DNA of 64,000 bases from Subdoligranulum variabile (GTDB lineage: Bacteria; Bacillota; Clostridia; Oscillospirales; Ruminococcaceae). Location of the stretch: contig QAKI01000066.1 of the NCBI GenBank assembly GCA_003343905.1, forward strand, positions 62,001 through 126,000. The letters are read 5' to 3'. The notes under the pieces were generated by a model. It searched no databases. It had not been told where the DNA came from and was given only the letters and a program-made list of their open reading frames with translations. A program made the position numbers and the translations under genes. This document shows positions 61,927-64,000 of this stretch, piece after piece; the first letter of the stretch is position 1; every line of letters starts with the position of its first letter.

Positions 61927-63407
61927 ACGGTATCCTCCGTGCGCAGGTTTTCCAGCGTCAGGCCCCGGCAGCGGGCAACGCGCAGCACAGCATCCGGCGG
62001 CAGGGTCAAATCTTTGCACACAACGTCCTGCACCTCGTGCCCTGCGGCGGCAAAGCCGCAGATCTCCAGCGGGTCCACCACGTCTTCAGCGCCATGTTCC
62101 AGTCGCCGCCCGGTCAGGCGCAGCCGCTCAAAACGGAAGTTTTGGAACACCGGCGGCTGCGGCGCGGGCACGCCGTCATCGTTGTACGGCACGGCATGGA
62201 TCAGCAGCCGGGGAAAACTGCTATCCCGCACCGTCACCCCGCGCACATATCCGCCGCGTTTGGGGGTCCCCTTGATCTCTATCCCGTTGGAAGAACGGGC
62301 AATATCGCAGTCCCAGATCTGTACGTCCTCCACACCGCCGCTCATCTCGCTGCCGATGCAGATCCCATGACCGCCCAAACTCTTGCAGTCAAACACACGG
62401 ATATGCTTTGTGGGGCGGGCAATTTCGTTGCCCTGGGGGTTCTTGCCCGATTTGATGGCGACCGAGTCATCCTCCGTGTCAAAGGTCGTGGCAAACAGCG
62501 TGCAGTTTGTGGAGGAATCCGGGTCCCAGCCGTCACCGTTCCAGATGCCTGCGGAACGCAACATGCAGTGGTCGGTCACAATGTCGTCGCAGTAGACCAT
62601 GTGGACGTTCCAGCTTGCCCCATTCTGCAGGGTCAGGCCGGTGATGCGCACATGCGCACAGTTGCTCAGGTTGATGAGCCGCCCGCGCACCCGGCCGGGG
62701 ATGGTGCGCTCGTTTTCGCAGGTGGCCACCAGCGCGGCATGGGCCGCCAGGTACTCTTTCAGTGCTTCGCGTTCGGATTCGATCATGCGTTCGGCCAGTA
62801 CCCGCCCGCCGCCGCTGATGGTCCCCTGGCCATACAGCAGGATATTCCGGCAGTTCGGCCCGGCCGTGTGATCCAGCGTGCCGGCATTGAGCAGGCTGCG
62901 GTAACATTCCTGTTCTATCCCCTCGAAGCGCGACCAGATGCGCGGGGTATAATCCGCCGGGTCCTCGCTGCCCTGCAATACAGCGTCCTTTTCCAGATAC
63001 AGAGCCATATCACTGTGCAGGTCCAGCGCCCCTGTGCGATAGACCCCGGCAGGCAGATAGACTTCCTCATCGGGGCTGCAGCGGTCGATTGCCGCCTGCA
63101 GGGCAGCGGTGTTCAGGGTCTTGCCGTCGCCTACTGCGCCGAAATCCACTACGTTGCGCCGTTTGAACCGCGGGCGCGTTTTCACCTGTACCCGACCTAT
63201 TTCTGTTTCCGCCTGGCAGACCGTCACATCATAAACTGTATCCGGCTGCAAGTCCGTCAGGGTACAGTGCGTGTGGAACACTTCCGCACGCAAGCAGCTA
63301 TCAGCCCAAACCTCATAAACACCCTGCCCGGCAGGCGCCCCTGTTTTATCCCAATATAACGTAATAGTTTCTGCTGTGGTACAAGCAGACAAAGCTCCCG
63401 AATTCAT
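61923..63407 (-). CDS. Glycoside hydrolase family 28 (polygalacturonase-type) enzyme
   Basis: The 494-residue protein starts with a fibronectin-like domain (about 10-90, ETITLYWDKTGAPAGQGVYEV, then LTDLQPDTVYDVTV in the next strand pair). A right-handed beta-helix with GH28 motifs follows: VVDFGAVGDGKTLNTAALQAAID, NGDGWDPDSSTN and DTEDDSVAIKSG (catalytic aspartates), GGHGICIGSEMSGG (catalytic histidine) and SNGIEIKGTPKRGG (the RIK-like site). It hydrolyses galacturonic-acid-containing chains, probably exo-acting on oligomers because it lacks a signal peptide. I chose the ATG at 63407 for its 6-base spacing from AAGGAG. Confidence 0.92.
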   Translation of the reverse strand: MNSGALSACTTAETITLYWDKTGAPAGQGVYEVWADSCLRAEVFHTHCTLTDLQPDTVYDVTVCQAETEIGRVQVKTRPRFKRRNVVDFGAVGDGKTLNTAALQAAIDRCSPDEEVYLPAGVYRTGALDLHSDMALYLEKDAVLQGSEDPADYTPRIWSRFEGIEQECYRSLLNAGTLDHTAGPNCRNILLYGQGTISGGGRVLAERMIESEREALKEYLAAHAALVATCENERTIPGRVRGRLINLSNCAHVRITGLTLQNGASWNVHMVYCDDIVTDHCMLRSAGIWNGDGWDPDSSTNCTLFATTFDTEDDSVAIKSGKNPQGNEIARPTKHIRVFDCKSLGGHGICIGSEMSGGVEDVQIWDCDIARSSNGIEIKGTPKRGGYVRGVTVRDSSFPRLLIHAVPYNDDGVPAPQPPVFQNFRFERLRLTGRRLEHGAEDVVDPLEICGFAAAGHEVQDVVCKDLTLPPDAVLRVARCRGLTLENLRTEDTV

Positions 63408-63475
63408 CATGCACTCCTTGTCAAAACATTCTTTGTTCGGTTTATCCATACCGGCGCTCCTGATCCCTCTCCGCC

Positions 63476-63736
63476 TTACCACGGTCCCTGCGTACGGGGG
63501 CAGTGCTGGTCCCGGCGGGCAGCACGCATCTCTACATAGCAGCCACAGATCCGGCAAGTGGCATTTTCCAGCGCATCACACTGCCGGCAGGCCGCCAGGC
63601 GCAGCGCATACTCCTCGTCCGGGGTCCGCAGCTTTTGGGGCATAGTGGCACGGTAGCGCAGCACGCTTTGGTAATAGTCATTCTCGTCCGCCATATCCTG
63701 CAGCAGGCAGCGGCGGCAGAGTTTGGGGGTTGCCAT
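63476..63736 (-). CDS. DUF6171 small cysteine-rich protein
   Basis: The 86-residue protein has LCRRCLLQDMADENDYYQSV at the start and CRQCDALENATCRICGCYVEMRAA before a terminal CPRTQGPW. Four CxxC-like cysteine pairs suggest a zinc-binding fold, as in DUF6171 proteins. These are usually encoded next to phage or cell-surface genes, and their role is unknown. AAAGGAG lies upstream of the ATG. It sits between two carbohydrate genes but shares nothing obvious with them. Confidence 0.8.
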   Translation of the reverse strand: MATPKLCRRCLLQDMADENDYYQSVLRYRATMPQKLRTPDEEYALRLAACRQCDALENATCRICGCYVEMRAARRDQHCPRTQGPW

Positions 63737-63855
63737 AGCCTACAACTCTCCTTTGCTATATTTTTTATCACGTCAAGAAGTCGTGCAAACAGGGACCGCA
63801 ACCCCCTCTCTGTGTCAGGAGGGGCGGCAAGCGTCCCAAGTAGCGTATTCTTTGC

Positions 63856-64000
63856 TCAAGTATTTTCCGCCGCGTTTTCCCATTGGATATCCGCGCACCG
63901 GCAGTCTTCCAACTGCGTCAACTGACCGTTCCAGGCCGTTCCGCCACCGTCGTGCAGAACCGCATGGCGCAAAATCAAACGCTGTACACTGCGGGCATAC
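63856..64000 (-). CDS. C-terminal end of an unidentified gene (possibly a beta-helix carbohydrate enzyme), partial
   Basis: The minus strand enters from the right edge in a frame of 47 codons, ending in TGA at 63856-63858. The residues (VQRLILRHAVLHDGGGTAW, then LTQLEDCRCADIQWENA) show short alternating strands with a repeating L-x-D-C pattern that resembles the last coils of a parallel beta-helix, such as GH28 or a related enzyme. The rest of the gene lies outside the window. The gap to DUF6171 (63737-63855) holds no other gene. Confidence 0.6.
   Translation of the reverse strand, partial: YARSVQRLILRHAVLHDGGGTAWNGQLTQLEDCRCADIQWENAAENT

Overview
This window looks like a chromosomal segment of a GC-rich, Gram-positive-type Clostridia, most likely a gut Oscillospiraceae related to Faecalibacterium, Gemmiger or Subdoligranulum. 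That placement is an inference from the GC-rich coding bias, strong AGGAGG-type ribosome binding sites and the gene families present (ZapA, maf-mreB, YfhO, ThrE pair, DUF1540, DUF4830, DUF6171). I saw no rRNA, tRNA or CRISPR array.

Layout. 1-7.5 kb: the end of a MocR-type regulator, an NfeD/SPFH membrane pair, a richly folded intergenic block, and a glycogen phosphorylase-GH13 amylase operon on the minus strand. 7.8-14.2 kb: a housekeeping run (ZapA, U32 protein, dUTPase, Maf, MreB) interrupted by an AT-rich island with a BglII/BstYI-type restriction enzyme and an MT-A70 adenine methyltransferase. 14.3-15.2 kb: a MerR/TipAS regulator with its own long-spacer promoter. 15.4-28.1 kb: one long plus-strand operon for a legionaminic-acid-type nonulosonic sugar (LegC, PtmE-like, NeuB/LegI, NeuC/LegG, NeuA/LegF plus a hydrolase, two Gfo/Idh oxidoreductases and a CAT-fold acyltransferase). 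It runs on by start-stop overlaps into a YfhO-type membrane protein and a two-part ThrE exporter. 28.2-33.1 kb: a DUF4830 secreted protein, a two-component system with a third membrane gene, an IS200-like insertion with an RBS-masking hairpin, and two very small cysteine-rich proteins.

33.2-40.9 kb: a minus-strand histidine operon (hisZG fusion, D, C, H, A, F, IE, J) that lacks hisB. 41-48.3 kb: a P-type Ca/Mn ATPase behind a yybP-ykoY-like manganese riboswitch, a large multi-pass membrane protein, an aldose-1-epimerase-like protein and an ArsP_2/putative manganese transporter. 48.4-53.3 kb: a transposase remnant, a 1228-residue membrane protein that looks like a catalytically dead P-type ATPase with a repeat-rich disordered front half, and an RlmB-type rRNA methyltransferase. 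53.9-54.8 kb: class II fructose-bisphosphate aldolase. 55-64 kb: a minus-strand set of signal-less carbohydrate enzymes (GH28, CE2-like esterase, GH35, GH2, a TIM-barrel sugar isomerase), probably for imported pectic oligosaccharides, with a DUF6171 gene and the end of another gene at the right edge.

The most unusual items are the degenerate P-type ATPase, the nonulosonate operon with its non-standard accessory enzymes and no LegB, the HisZ-HisG fusion, the restriction-modification island, and a strongly folded 270-base non-coding block near 3 kb.
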